NCBI RefSeq assembly: GCF_039595395.1
Contig: NZ_JBCNLP010000001.1
Span: 2,108,001 to 2,172,000 of the forward strand
Reading direction: 5' to 3'
Origin: Novosphingobium sp.
Lineage (GTDB): Bacteria; Pseudomonadota; Alphaproteobacteria; Sphingomonadales; Sphingomonadaceae
DNA: 64,000 nucleotides
The notes under the pieces are model-generated. The model saw only the letters and a program-made list of their open reading frames with translations, was not told the DNA's origin and searched no databases. The translations under genes and the position numbers were made by a program. Position 1 is the first letter of the stretch. Each line of letters starts with the position of its first letter. Shown piece by piece: positions 26,023 to 34,911 of this stretch.

Positions 26023-28089
26023 TTACTTGCCGCCCGCAGGTGCGAGGCGGATTGCCGCGCCGCCACCAGGCGCCAGCCACAGCGAGAGCTTGTCGCCCTT
26101 CTTCACCACGCGGGTTTCGTAGGCGATCTTGTGGCGGGCGTCGGTCAGATAGGTCGCGCCCTCGCCATCCTTGTAGATGGTGGCGGTGTAGCTTTTCCCG
26201 GCGTCGAGGAAATCGAACGACAGGTCCAGCGTGCGCGCCGTGGCATCGTTGACGCCGCCGACATACCAATCCGAGGAATTGCGATCCTTGCGCGCGAAGA
26301 TGGCATAGTCGCCGACCTCACCGGCGATCAGATGGCTTTCCGACCAGTCGGCGGGCACCTGACGGATAAAGGCCAGCTCCTTGGGATGGGCTTCGAGGTT
26401 CTCGATAAAGTCAGCCGCCATCTGGATCGGCGAATAGAGCGCCAGATAGAGCCCCAACTGCTTGGCCAAAGTGGAGGCCAGCGGCGCATGATCGTGGCCC
26501 TCAAGGCTCAGAATGCCGGGGGTAAAGTCCATCGGGCCCGAGAGCATGCGGGTGTAGACCAGTGTCGGCTCATGGCTAGGACCGTTGGCGAAGGGCCCCC
26601 ATGCGTTGTATTCCATGCCGCGCGCGCCCTCACGCGCCACCCAATTGGGCCAGGTGCGGCGCAGACCGGTGTCCTTCACCGGCTCATGCGCGTCGATGGC
26701 GATATGGTACTTGGCCGCCGTTTCCACGACCTTCAGGTGATGCTCCACCTGACGCTGGCCGTCATGATACTCCATGCGGACATTGTCGGGGCCGAGGTTG
26801 GGGCCATCGCCCGGCGCCTGTACGCCGCCCGCATCGGCGACATAGCCGGTCTTGACCATATGAACGCCCAGCCCGCTGTAGAGCTTCATCGCGTCGTCAA
26901 GCTGGGCCTCGTAATTGGCGATGTTGCCACCGGTTTCATGATGGCCGATCAGCTGGACATGCTTTTGCGCGGCATAGGCGGTGATCGCCTTCAGATCGAA
27001 ATCGGGCGTGGACTGGGTGTAGCTGAAATCCCAGCCGGTGCCGAACCAGTTGCCATCCCAGCCCTTGTCCCAGCCTTCCACCAGCACGCCCGAAAAGCCG
27101 TTCTTCGCCGCGAAATCGATATATTGCTTGGTGCGCGCGGTGGTGGCGCCATGCCTGGGGCCGGTCGCCCAGGTCCAGTCGCCCCGGATCATGCCCCACC
27201 AGATGCCGATGTACTTCTGCGGCTTGAACCATGCCTTGATGTCGGGAACCTTGCTGGGTTCGTTGAGGTTCAGCTCCAGATCGTTTTCGACCAGACCTGC
27301 CGCATCGGGCGCAATGCGCATCGTGCGCCATGGCGTGTTGAAGGGCAGATCGCGCGTCACCCGCGCCTCATGGCTGGAGGGCGAGAGGGTGGAACGGAAC
27401 GTCTGCCCATCCTCGCGCTTGAGCCACATGGCCGAATAATCGACCAGCGCCGCCTCATGGATGGCCAGATGCGTGCCATCGTCCAGACGCATGGTGATCG
27501 GCGTGTGGGCCGTGGCGACGCCATCGATGGGGGTCTTCTGATAGACCTGCTCATAGCGGTTCCACTCGCCGCCGGTGATCCACCAGGCCGTGCCCCTGGG
27601 GGCGATGGAGAACTCGGTCAGTTCATCGGCGATATGCATCGTCTTGAAGGCTGCCTGCTCGGGGATTTCATAGCGCAGGCCGATGCCATTGTCGAACAGC
27701 CGGAAGCGGACATTCATCAGCCTTTCGTGATGATCCTTGTCCTGCTTGAAGTGGACGATCAGCTCGCGATAATGATCGCGTACAAAGCGGCGCTCGCCCC
27801 AGGGCTGCTCCCATGTGTCGTCCTGGTCGCGGATCTCGCTGCCGGTGATCGTCCAGCCGCGCGTCATATTGACGCCATCGGTGAGGATAAAGCCCAGCCC
27901 CGAAGGCGCCACCAGCAATTTGCCCTTGTTGGTCAGCGACCACTTTGCACGCTGGTCATTGTCGGTCGAGACGGTCAGGACGATGTTGCCGTCCGGGGAG
28001 GCTGCGCTGGCGGTTGCAGGCACGGGCTGGGCGTGAGCCGTGGCGGCCAGAGTGAGCGCGGCGGCGAAGGCTGGGAGCAGGCGAGGCAT
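26023..28089 (-). CDS. GH97 alpha-glucosidase, inverting type, secreted
   Basis: 688 residues with a signal peptide (about 1-20, ending AHAQ). An N-terminal beta-sandwich is followed by the catalytic barrel: KYIGIWWGMIRGDWTW at about 291, GFSGVLVEGWDKGWDGNW at about 331, and the C-terminal sheet domain. Glu residues in HEPVKDTG (about 468) and GMEYNAWG (about 490) match the inverting subfamily typified by SusB; the retaining alpha-galactosidase branch uses Asp instead. It hydrolyses terminal alpha-glucosyl bonds of maltodextrins in the periplasm. It lies downstream of two GH13 genes on the same strand, with a repeat-containing gap of 280 bp. Confidence 0.92.
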   Translation of the reverse strand: MPRLLPAFAAALTLAATAHAQPVPATASAASPDGNIVLTVSTDNDQRAKWSLTNKGKLLVAPSGLGFILTDGVNMTRGWTITGSEIRDQDDTWEQPWGERRFVRDHYRELIVHFKQDKDHHERLMNVRFRLFDNGIGLRYEIPEQAAFKTMHIADELTEFSIAPRGTAWWITGGEWNRYEQVYQKTPIDGVATAHTPITMRLDDGTHLAIHEAALVDYSAMWLKREDGQTFRSTLSPSSHEARVTRDLPFNTPWRTMRIAPDAAGLVENDLELNLNEPSKVPDIKAWFKPQKYIGIWWGMIRGDWTWATGPRHGATTARTKQYIDFAAKNGFSGVLVEGWDKGWDGNWFGTGWDFSYTQSTPDFDLKAITAYAAQKHVQLIGHHETGGNIANYEAQLDDAMKLYSGLGVHMVKTGYVADAGGVQAPGDGPNLGPDNVRMEYHDGQRQVEHHLKVVETAAKYHIAIDAHEPVKDTGLRRTWPNWVAREGARGMEYNAWGPFANGPSHEPTLVYTRMLSGPMDFTPGILSLEGHDHAPLASTLAKQLGLYLALYSPIQMAADFIENLEAHPKELAFIRQVPADWSESHLIAGEVGDYAIFARKDRNSSDWYVGGVNDATARTLDLSFDFLDAGKSYTATIYKDGEGATYLTDARHKIAYETRVVKKGDKLSLWLAPGGGAAIRLAPAGGK

Positions 28090-28142
28090 GAGGGGGGCTC
28101 TCCGATTTTTGATTTTGATAAAGTTGGGGAAAAGGGAAGGAA

Positions 28143-28194
28143 GCGAGGGGGTTACCCCCTCGCGCTCCCATGACGTCTTCCGGCGATGGGGTGG
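28143..28194 (-). repeat. 52-bp dispersed palindromic repeat, copy 1
   Basis: Read on the minus strand, these 52 bases match 44282-44333 (plus strand) at 48 of 52 positions without gaps. The last 21 bases form a 9-bp stem with a 3-nt loop, followed by a pyrimidine-rich tail. Two of the four differences fall on paired stem positions and keep the pair (G-C here, T-A in the other copy). Confidence 0.75.
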
Positions 28195-28330
28195 TGATGC
28201 CCGATCGTGGTGCGGGAACTCTCCACCTGCGCAAGGGTAAGCGCCGCAGGCAGGGAATTGTCAGGATGATGCCTGCGGCGCGGCAAATTGAGCGCCTTGG
28301 CCGAACCCTTGGCGCAAGGCCGACAGTCAA

Positions 28331-28356
28331 GGGAGCGCGAGGGCGATGGCCCTCGC
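28331..28356 (+). repeat. Partial copy of the palindromic repeat
   Basis: GGGAGCGCGAGGGC followed by a GATG loop and GCCCTCGC repeats the hairpin half of the elements at 28143-28194 and 44282-44333, without their 5' extension. It lies 14 bp beyond the stop of the GH13 glucosidase and may also act as its 3' hairpin. A pyrimidine tail (TTCTCTCTTCC) follows on the plus strand. Confidence 0.6.
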
Positions 28357-28369
28357 ATTCTCTCTTCCT

Positions 28370-29980
28370 TCATCCCGGTTGAACCCACAGCGCAGCATAA
28401 GGCGGCAGGCCGGCATCGGTCGCACCGCTCACCGCCAGCACAGTGCTGCCCTTGGGCGCCTTGTATGCGATGGCCTCGCCCGAAAGATTGAAGGCGCAGG
28501 CGATGCTCTGCCCCTCATGACTGCGGGTGAAGGTCAGCAGCGCGCCATCGGCCTGCGCATCCTCCAGAACCCCCAGCTTCAGTGCAGGATATTGCTCACG
28601 CAGAGCCAGCATGGCCCGCGTCCAGTGCAACTGGCTGTCGGGATCGACCTCCTGCCCCGCCACCGATTTGGCGATGTTGGTGGGCGAGAGCGGCAACCAC
28701 GGCTCACCTTGCGTGAAGCCGGCGTGAAAATGCTCGCCATCCCAGGGCATGGGAGTGCGCACGCCGTCTCGGCTGAGCGTCAGGGGCCAGTTGGCGATGG
28801 CCTCGGGGTCCTTGAGGAGGTGGAAGGGGATGTCATCCTGCTCCAGCCCCAGTTCCTGCCCCTGATAGAGGAAGATGTTGCCCCGCAGGCTCGCCAGCAA
28901 AGCGGCGGTCAGGCGGGCGAAGGCGGGGCGGTGCTCCTCGCCGACCCAGCGCGAGATATGGCGGGGGGCATCGTGGTTCTCGAAGGCCCAGCTTGGCCAG
29001 CCTTCGGGCAGGCTGTCTGCCGGGGGCGCCTCGCCCCATTGTGCCAGAGCATCGACCACCAGTTCGGCCGTCAGCGCCGGGGCATAGAGGAAATCGAAGC
29101 TGTAGGCGGAGGACAGGCGCTTTTCGCCTGCGGTGTAGGCTTTCATCAGCGGCACAGCTTCGTCGCCGCCGACTTCGGCGACGGTGAAGGTGGCGCCATA
29201 GTCCGCGCAGAGTGCCGCGATCTTCTCGACGAACAGCACCACATCGGGGTGGTTCTGGCTGTTGACCTTCTGCTGGAAGTCGAAGGGGCGGGTGCGCGGG
29301 CGTCCATCCTCGGGCGCGGGAGGGTTGTCGGTGAAGGCCGGATCGAACATCGAGTGGTTGAGCGCGTCGAGCCGGAAGCCATCCACGCCCCGGTCGAGCC
29401 AGAAGCGCAATGCATCGAGCAAACCCGCCTGCACCGCCGGATTGTGGGCGTTGAGCTGGGGCTGCTCTTTCAGGAACTGATGCATGTAATATTGCTGACG
29501 GCGCGCATCCCAGGTCCAGGCCGGGCCGCCGAAGACGGACTGCCAGTTGTTGGGCGGCGTGCCATCGGGGTTGGCGTCTTTCCAGACGTACCAGTCGGCC
29601 TTGTCATTGTCGCGGGTCTGGCGGCTTTGGGCGAACCAGTCGTGCTTGTCGCTGGTGTGGGCGAAGACCATATCGATGGTGACCTTCAGGCCCAGACCAT
29701 GCGCCTTCTCGACCAGAGCATCGAAATCCGCCAGCGTGCCGAAGATGGGATCGACATCGCGGTAATCGGCGACGTCATAGCCGTAGTCCGCCATCGGGCT
29801 GGTGAAGAAGGGGCTGATCCAGATCGCATCCACGCCCAGAGAGGCCACATAGTCCAGCCGCGCCGTGATCCCTGCCAGATCGCCCACGCCATCCCCGTTG
29901 CTGTCCAGAAAACTGCGCGGGTAAAGCTGGTAGAATGAGGCACCACGCCACCATTGCGGGGCGGTGTCGGGAAGGGTCAT
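28370..29980 (-). CDS. GH13 alpha-glucosidase (oligo-1,6-/maltose-type)
   Basis: 536 residues without a signal peptide, so probably cytosolic. The N-terminus WWRGASFYQLYPRSF and SNGDGVGDLAGI, together with GFRLDALNH (nucleophile Asp about 204), TFTVAEVGGDE (acid Glu about 268) and FENHDAPR (third Asp), define the alpha-glucosidase/oligo-1,6-glucosidase branch of GH13. It splits imported maltose and small maltodextrins or isomaltosides to glucose. The start overlaps the stop of the upstream amylase (4 nt), so the two are co-translated. Confidence 0.92.
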   Translation of the reverse strand: MTLPDTAPQWWRGASFYQLYPRSFLDSNGDGVGDLAGITARLDYVASLGVDAIWISPFFTSPMADYGYDVADYRDVDPIFGTLADFDALVEKAHGLGLKVTIDMVFAHTSDKHDWFAQSRQTRDNDKADWYVWKDANPDGTPPNNWQSVFGGPAWTWDARRQQYYMHQFLKEQPQLNAHNPAVQAGLLDALRFWLDRGVDGFRLDALNHSMFDPAFTDNPPAPEDGRPRTRPFDFQQKVNSQNHPDVVLFVEKIAALCADYGATFTVAEVGGDEAVPLMKAYTAGEKRLSSAYSFDFLYAPALTAELVVDALAQWGEAPPADSLPEGWPSWAFENHDAPRHISRWVGEEHRPAFARLTAALLASLRGNIFLYQGQELGLEQDDIPFHLLKDPEAIANWPLTLSRDGVRTPMPWDGEHFHAGFTQGEPWLPLSPTNIAKSVAGQEVDPDSQLHWTRAMLALREQYPALKLGVLEDAQADGALLTFTRSHEGQSIACAFNLSGEAIAYKAPKGSTVLAVSGATDAGLPPYAALWVQPG

Positions 29981-31827
29981 GGGTGCTTGTCCTTGGGGGA
30001 GGGGGCAGGGGAGGCCGCGCAGATGGCATAGCCGAAAGCGGGCAGGCTGATGCTGGCGGTGCCGGGCGCGGTGACCGTGGCGGGGCAGGCGCCTGCCAGT
30101 GTGGTGAAGCTGCTTGCATTCGCCTCGACCGCGACGGAGGCGGTCAAAGGCTGATCCGAGGTGTTGAAGGCCAGCAGCACTTCCGCGCCGGTCTTGGGAT
30201 CGAAGCGCGAGACCGCGAAGAGGCCCGGCTTGTCGCTATACGCGCGCAGTCGCGTGGCTCCGCCCCATAGCGCGGGGGTGGCGCGGCGCAGGCGGGCCAG
30301 CGTCGCGATTTCCCGATAGAGCGGATGGGTGGTCGTGAAGCGGTTGGCGGCAGCGGGGCCAACCAATGGCTGATGGTTGTATTCGGCCACCTGACTGGCG
30401 AACATGTCCTGCCGTGAGGACTGGTCGCCGCCTTCTCCGGCAAAGCCTTGTTCGTCGCCGTAATAGATGGTGGGGACGCCGCGCAGGGTCAGCAGCAGGG
30501 CATGGCCCAGCAGGTCGCGTTTCAGCCATTCCTCGGCGCTGATGTGTGGTTTGGCGTCACGCAGGAAAAAGGCGAAGCGTCCGGCATCGTGGTTGCCGAG
30601 GAAGGTCGGCAGGCGCATCGCGGCGGCTTCTCCGCCCTGATAGAGCGCATCATCGCTGACCATGCGGGCCAGTTCGCCCGTTCCGGTCTTGCCGCCTGCC
30701 GCATCGTTGGCGGCGCGCATAAAGGCGAAGTCCAGCACGGCGGGCAGGCCCGAGCGACGGGTCCAGTTGGCCAGCAGGGCGGGATCGTAATCGCCCGTCG
30801 CCACTTCGCCGAAGATATGGAAGTTGGGGATGCCCTTCGCTTTGGCGCGCGCCAGCATGGCGGGGACGAAGCCTTGCCAGAATTCGGGATTCACATGCTT
30901 GGCGGTGTCGATGCGGTAGCCGTCGATGCCGAAGCGGTCGATCCAGCTTCCGTAAATGTCGATAAAGCCGGAAAGCACACGCGGATTTTCCGTGGCCAGA
31001 TCATCGAGGCCTGAGAAGTCGCCGTAATTGGCGCTTTCGCCCTCGAAGGTGCTGTCACCACGGTTATGGTAATAAATTGGATCGTTCAGCCATGCCGGGT
31101 TCTTCACCTTGTCCTCGCCCGCTGGGATATAGGGCGTGTAGGCGAAGGAAGGATCGGTCAGCTTCGCCCAATTGGCGGGGCTGGCATCGTGGTCTCCGGC
31201 GAAACCGGCGTTGATGGGGGCGCCCTTTACCCCGCCCTTGCGCGAAAAGGGATAGTCGCCCAGCGAGCGGTAGGGCGCCGGGCCATCAACGGCCTCACGA
31301 TACTGGATCACATCGGCGGTGTGGTTGATGATGATGTCCATATAGACCTTCATCCCGCGTGCATGGGCGGCATCGACCAGCTTGCGGAAATCCTCATCGC
31401 TGCCGAAATGCGGGTCGACATGGAGGAAGTCAGTGATCCAGTAACCATGGTAACCGGCGCTTTCGTGGCCCTTTGGCCCCTGCACCGGTTTGTTCTTCAT
31501 GATCGGCCCGACCCACAGCGCGCTGGCGCCCAGCGACTGGATATAGTCGAGATGGGCGATCAGGCCTTTCAGATCGCCGCCGTGGTAAAAGGCCTTGGAG
31601 GAAGGATCGAAGCCCGTCACCAGACGGTCGCCCTGCAATCCGCCCTTGTCGTTGGCGGTGTCGCCATTGGCGAAACGGTCGGGCAGGACGAAATAGATCA
31701 CCTCCTGCTGGGGCAGGCGGGCGCGCATCTGGGCCAGCGTGTCGGCCTGTGCCTGCCCGGTGGCGCCGGTCAGCGCGCAAAGCGCCATGACTCCGCCAAG
31801 CGCAGAGCGTGCGATCCTCATAACCAT
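29977..31827 (-). CDS. GH13 alpha-amylase/cyclomaltodextrinase-like enzyme, secreted
   Basis: 616 residues with a signal peptide (about 1-28, ending AQA). Catalytic residues are Asp307 (GYRIDTAKH), Glu341 (IFGEVATGD) and Asp414 (FLGNHDAGR). The pattern YFVLPDRFANGD and the conserved HGGDLKGLIAHLDYIQSLG agree with alpha-amylases and neopullulanase-like enzymes that produce maltodextrins. It acts in the periplasm downstream of the MalA-like receptor, 49 bp from it across a strong hairpin, and overlaps the alpha-glucosidase gene that follows. Confidence 0.9.
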   Translation of the reverse strand: MVMRIARSALGGVMALCALTGATGQAQADTLAQMRARLPQQEVIYFVLPDRFANGDTANDKGGLQGDRLVTGFDPSSKAFYHGGDLKGLIAHLDYIQSLGASALWVGPIMKNKPVQGPKGHESAGYHGYWITDFLHVDPHFGSDEDFRKLVDAAHARGMKVYMDIIINHTADVIQYREAVDGPAPYRSLGDYPFSRKGGVKGAPINAGFAGDHDASPANWAKLTDPSFAYTPYIPAGEDKVKNPAWLNDPIYYHNRGDSTFEGESANYGDFSGLDDLATENPRVLSGFIDIYGSWIDRFGIDGYRIDTAKHVNPEFWQGFVPAMLARAKAKGIPNFHIFGEVATGDYDPALLANWTRRSGLPAVLDFAFMRAANDAAGGKTGTGELARMVSDDALYQGGEAAAMRLPTFLGNHDAGRFAFFLRDAKPHISAEEWLKRDLLGHALLLTLRGVPTIYYGDEQGFAGEGGDQSSRQDMFASQVAEYNHQPLVGPAAANRFTTTHPLYREIATLARLRRATPALWGGATRLRAYSDKPGLFAVSRFDPKTGAEVLLAFNTSDQPLTASVAVEANASSFTTLAGACPATVTAPGTASISLPAFGYAICAASPAPSPKDKHP

Positions 31828-31839
31828 CTTCCTTTTGTG

Positions 31840-31868
31840 GGGCGGCAGGGCGCTGGGCCCTGCCGCCC
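31840..31868. promoter_or_regulatory. Intercistronic hairpin between receptor and amylase
   Basis: A perfect 12-bp stem (GGGCGGCAGGGC / GCCCTGCCGCCC) with a 5-nt loop lies in the 49-bp gap between the TonB receptor and the amylase on the same strand. No T-tract follows in the direction of transcription, so a partial stop or protection of the receptor mRNA 3' end fits better than full termination. Confidence 0.6.
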
Positions 31869-31876
31869 GGATCGCA

Positions 31877-34645
31877 TCAGAACTTCATCGTGAAACCGGC
31901 GAGCCAGGTCGGCCCATAGGTCTCATAATTCAGCACCTGGTTCTTGTCGTTGTTCTGATAGGTGACGAAGGCCGAATTGGTCAGGTTCTTGCCCTGCACA
32001 TAGATCGACAGTCCGTTGAGCGGCCCGGCCTTGAAATCGTAACCGATCTGCGCATCGACCGTGGCGCGCGCCTTGGTCGAAATCAGCGTGGGCTGAGCGC
32101 CGAAGGCCAGATATTCGCCCAGGAAGTCGCTGCGATACTGATAGGAAACGCGGGCGTTGAAGCCGTTCTTCTCGTAATAGGCCTGGCTGTTGATGACCCA
32201 CTTCGACAGGCCGGGCAGCGTCACCGGAGTGCCATTGCCATAGGCGATCGAACTGCGCGAGAGCGCCGCGCTGCCGCGCACGCCAAAGCCGTCGAGGAAG
32301 CCCGTCACGATCTTGAGCGGCACGGTGGCCTGAAGCTCCACGCCCTCGGCCCAGCCGCGCCCGGTGTTGGCGGGCGAGAGGACATAGCCCTGCGTGGTGT
32401 AGTTCAGCCCGGTGACCTTGGTGGGATCGATCGTGCCGTTGAAGGCAGAGAGATCATACTGATAGCTGTTGTTGGGATCGACGAAATTGCTGATCTGCTT
32501 CCAGAAGGCGCTGAGCCCGATCACGCCCTGACCCTGAGCGAAGTATTTCTCCGCCGAAAAGTCGAAGTTGTTCGAGAAATAGGGACGCAAATCCGGATTG
32601 CCGCCGGTGCCGAACAGCACCACGCGCTTGCCGTTGATGTAATAGGGCGTGCCGCCGGTGGCGGGATCGACAAAGGCCACGGTGAAGGAGGAATTCTCGT
32701 CCAGCATGCGCGCCCGCGACATGGTGCGCGAGATCGAGACGTGCAGATAGGTGTCGGTCGCGGCTTCAAGGCGCATGTTCAGGCTGGGCAGGACATAGGT
32801 GTAGTTGGCGCCCAGATCGGTGGCGACGATCTGCGTCGTGCTGGCGGCGGCGAAACCGGTGGAGCGCTGCTTGGTGTTGATCACCTGCACGCCCAGATTG
32901 CCGGTGAAGCGGCGCCCGCCGACATCGCCATCGAAGTTGAGCATGGCATAGCCGGTCAGCGCGCGCTCATTGACATACCACTGCTTGGTGGCCTCGCTGG
33001 GCTGCTCGTTGCGGAAGGTGCCCGACAGGGCCGAGAGCACGCCCGGCACCGAATAGGCCAGCGTCGACATCGACAGCCCGTTGGGATTGACCGAGCCGAT
33101 GATCGCCGACTGCGGCACCGCCACGCTGGTCGTGCCGGTGGGGGGCACCAGATAGTAGCCGGTGAAGTGGTTGGTCTTCACGCGGTCCTGATAGTTGAGG
33201 CCCAGTTCCCAGCCCTTGAGCAGACCGGCATCCAGATCGCCGCTCAGCGTGCCGCGCAGGGCCTTGATCGTGTCGCCGTAATCGGGCTCGTTGACGTAAC
33301 CGGCCTGCACCACCGAGCCGGTGCCCTGATAGTAACCCCAGCCATTGGGATCGGTCAGCTTGAAGAGCGAGGTGTTGGTATAGTTGAGCGAGGACGACAG
33401 CGAATAGGACCCATTGGCCAGACGCGTGACATTGACCGTATCGGGCTGGCCCGAGCGGTTGTAGCCGGTGCCGGTGTAGGTCTCATAGGCATTGTCGTGG
33501 CGCTTGGCCTGCGAATAGCTGGCGTCCATGGTGAAGCGCAGCCTGTCGTTGAACTGGTAGCGCAGATTGCCGCCAAGGGCCAGCGTATGGGCGTCGCGCG
33601 TGTTGTAGTTGTTGCGCTGCACCGCATAGATGTTCGACCAGGTCGAGTTCTGCTCGAAACCGCCGCTGGAGGAGACATTGCTCTCGACCGTCCCGGTGCC
33701 CCAGGCCAGAGGCACTTCGACGCCGCGCTGATATTCGCGATACTTGTAGTTCGAATACATCGCGTCGAGGCTGACTTCCAGCTTGTCGCTCGGCTTGTAG
33801 ACGATGTGGCCAAAACCGGTCTGGCGATAGAGCACATTGGTGTCGGCGAACCACTTGGCGCCGCCGAGCTGATAATTGCCCGAGGCGCTGGTGGGGTAGC
33901 CCCAGCTGGCGAACTGCTTGTTCTGCACCGGCGATTCGATGGCCGAGGCGCCGATGGTGACGCCCAGCGTATCGTCGGCGAACTTGTCCGAATAGATGAA
34001 GGTGGCCTTGTAGCCCTTGTTGGTCTGATCGGGGTTCTGCTTGGCATAGCCGTTCAGCTCGCCCTGCAGGTTGATCGACAGGATGCGCTTGTTGCTCAGC
34101 GGGTCGATCGACATCAGATCGACCGTGCCTGCCAGACCCATGCCCAGCACATTGGCGCTGGAGGTCTTGATGACGTCGACGCGGTTGAACATGTCGCCGG
34201 GCAACTGGCTGTAATCGAAGCGGCGGTTGTCATCGATGGTCGCGATTTCGCGATGGTTGAGCAGCGCCCCGGTGAAATCGCCCGAGAAACCGCGGATCGA
34301 GATCATCTCGCCGCGCCCCTGCTGGGTCTGTACGGCAACGCCCGGCAGGCGGCTGATGGCGTCGGCGATGGAGACATCGGGCAGCTTGCCGACGTCCTCG
34401 GCCGACAGGGATTCGATCACCGCCACCGAATCGCGCTTGGCACGCAGCGCCGTGGCCAGCGAGCGGGCATAGCCGGTGACGACGATCACCTTGGAAGCAT
34501 CGCCCGGCGTGTTGGCATCGGTATCGGCCTGCTGGGCGCTGTCCTGAGCGGCGGGCGCCGTCTGGGCGGAAACACTCGCGGCGGCCAGCGAGAGCATCGA
34601 TGCCCCCAGAACGGCAGCCAGCTTGCGCGACGACATATGCGACAT
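31877..34645 (-). CDS. TonB-dependent receptor, MalA-like, probable maltodextrin receptor
   Basis: 922 residues from ATG 34645; an in-frame ATG at 34663 is an alternative. Signal peptide about 1-28 (ending SVSAQ), plug domain with KVIVVTGYARSLATAL, ESLSAEDVGKLPDVSIADAI and RLPGVAVQTQQGRGEMISIRG, and a barrel ending in AGFTMKF. The plug type and length match the large carbohydrate receptors that include Caulobacter MalA. It heads a run with two GH13 enzymes and GH97 and is divergent from a LacI regulator with a palindromic operator, so maltodextrin uptake is likely. Confidence 0.88.
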   Translation of the reverse strand: MSHMSSRKLAAVLGASMLSLAAASVSAQTAPAAQDSAQQADTDANTPGDASKVIVVTGYARSLATALRAKRDSVAVIESLSAEDVGKLPDVSIADAISRLPGVAVQTQQGRGEMISIRGFSGDFTGALLNHREIATIDDNRRFDYSQLPGDMFNRVDVIKTSSANVLGMGLAGTVDLMSIDPLSNKRILSINLQGELNGYAKQNPDQTNKGYKATFIYSDKFADDTLGVTIGASAIESPVQNKQFASWGYPTSASGNYQLGGAKWFADTNVLYRQTGFGHIVYKPSDKLEVSLDAMYSNYKYREYQRGVEVPLAWGTGTVESNVSSSGGFEQNSTWSNIYAVQRNNYNTRDAHTLALGGNLRYQFNDRLRFTMDASYSQAKRHDNAYETYTGTGYNRSGQPDTVNVTRLANGSYSLSSSLNYTNTSLFKLTDPNGWGYYQGTGSVVQAGYVNEPDYGDTIKALRGTLSGDLDAGLLKGWELGLNYQDRVKTNHFTGYYLVPPTGTTSVAVPQSAIIGSVNPNGLSMSTLAYSVPGVLSALSGTFRNEQPSEATKQWYVNERALTGYAMLNFDGDVGGRRFTGNLGVQVINTKQRSTGFAAASTTQIVATDLGANYTYVLPSLNMRLEAATDTYLHVSISRTMSRARMLDENSSFTVAFVDPATGGTPYYINGKRVVLFGTGGNPDLRPYFSNNFDFSAEKYFAQGQGVIGLSAFWKQISNFVDPNNSYQYDLSAFNGTIDPTKVTGLNYTTQGYVLSPANTGRGWAEGVELQATVPLKIVTGFLDGFGVRGSAALSRSSIAYGNGTPVTLPGLSKWVINSQAYYEKNGFNARVSYQYRSDFLGEYLAFGAQPTLISTKARATVDAQIGYDFKAGPLNGLSIYVQGKNLTNSAFVTYQNNDKNQVLNYETYGPTWLAGFTMKF

Positions 34646-34747
34646 GATTGCAGATCCCCTCATGAACCCGGCCTGCCCGTTTGGCTTGGCCTTGCTTGTG
34701 GTTTTAGTCCTGGTGTTCAGGGCGGTCGCATGTCTGGCATGCCCCCG

Positions 34748-34767
34748 TATCCGCCCTGTCGATGGGC
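34748..34767. repeat. Second copy of the 1602-1621 sequence
   Basis: Nineteen of 20 bases match 1602-1621. It lies about 100 bp upstream of the receptor start and 35 bp from the GTATACGTATAC operator. It could be an activator or regulator site shared by two receptor promoters, or a coincidence. Confidence 0.3.
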
Positions 34768-34801
34768 TTGATACAGCGTGCTTTAGTCAGCTTTGAAGAT
34801 G

Positions 34802-34813
34802 GTATACGTATAC
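34802..34813. promoter_or_regulatory. LacI-type operator GTATACGTATAC, copy 1
   Basis: A perfect 12-bp CG-centred palindrome between the divergent receptor and LacI genes. A second copy, with one change, is at 35956-35967 in front of the MFS carrier. Two copies at the promoters of one functional block strongly suggest the binding site of the LacI regulator encoded between them. Confidence 0.75.
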
Positions 34814-34911
34814 GCATAGAAGTCTCGGCAATCGGCTGTGGCACAAATGCCGCGTTCCTTTCAGGAGGATGACGCAGGCCAGCTTGCATGTCGGGGATGG
34901 GGGAAGAGGCG

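Noticed and set aside
28090..28369. A small CRISPR-like or tandem-repeat array
   Set aside because: Only two hairpin units in opposite orientation without regular spacers; better described as dispersed palindromic repeats.
31739..34771. A 1010-codon open frame antisense to the maltodextrin receptor
   Set aside because: No domain or signal peptide, and it covers a receptor with a clear plug and terminal strand on the other strand.
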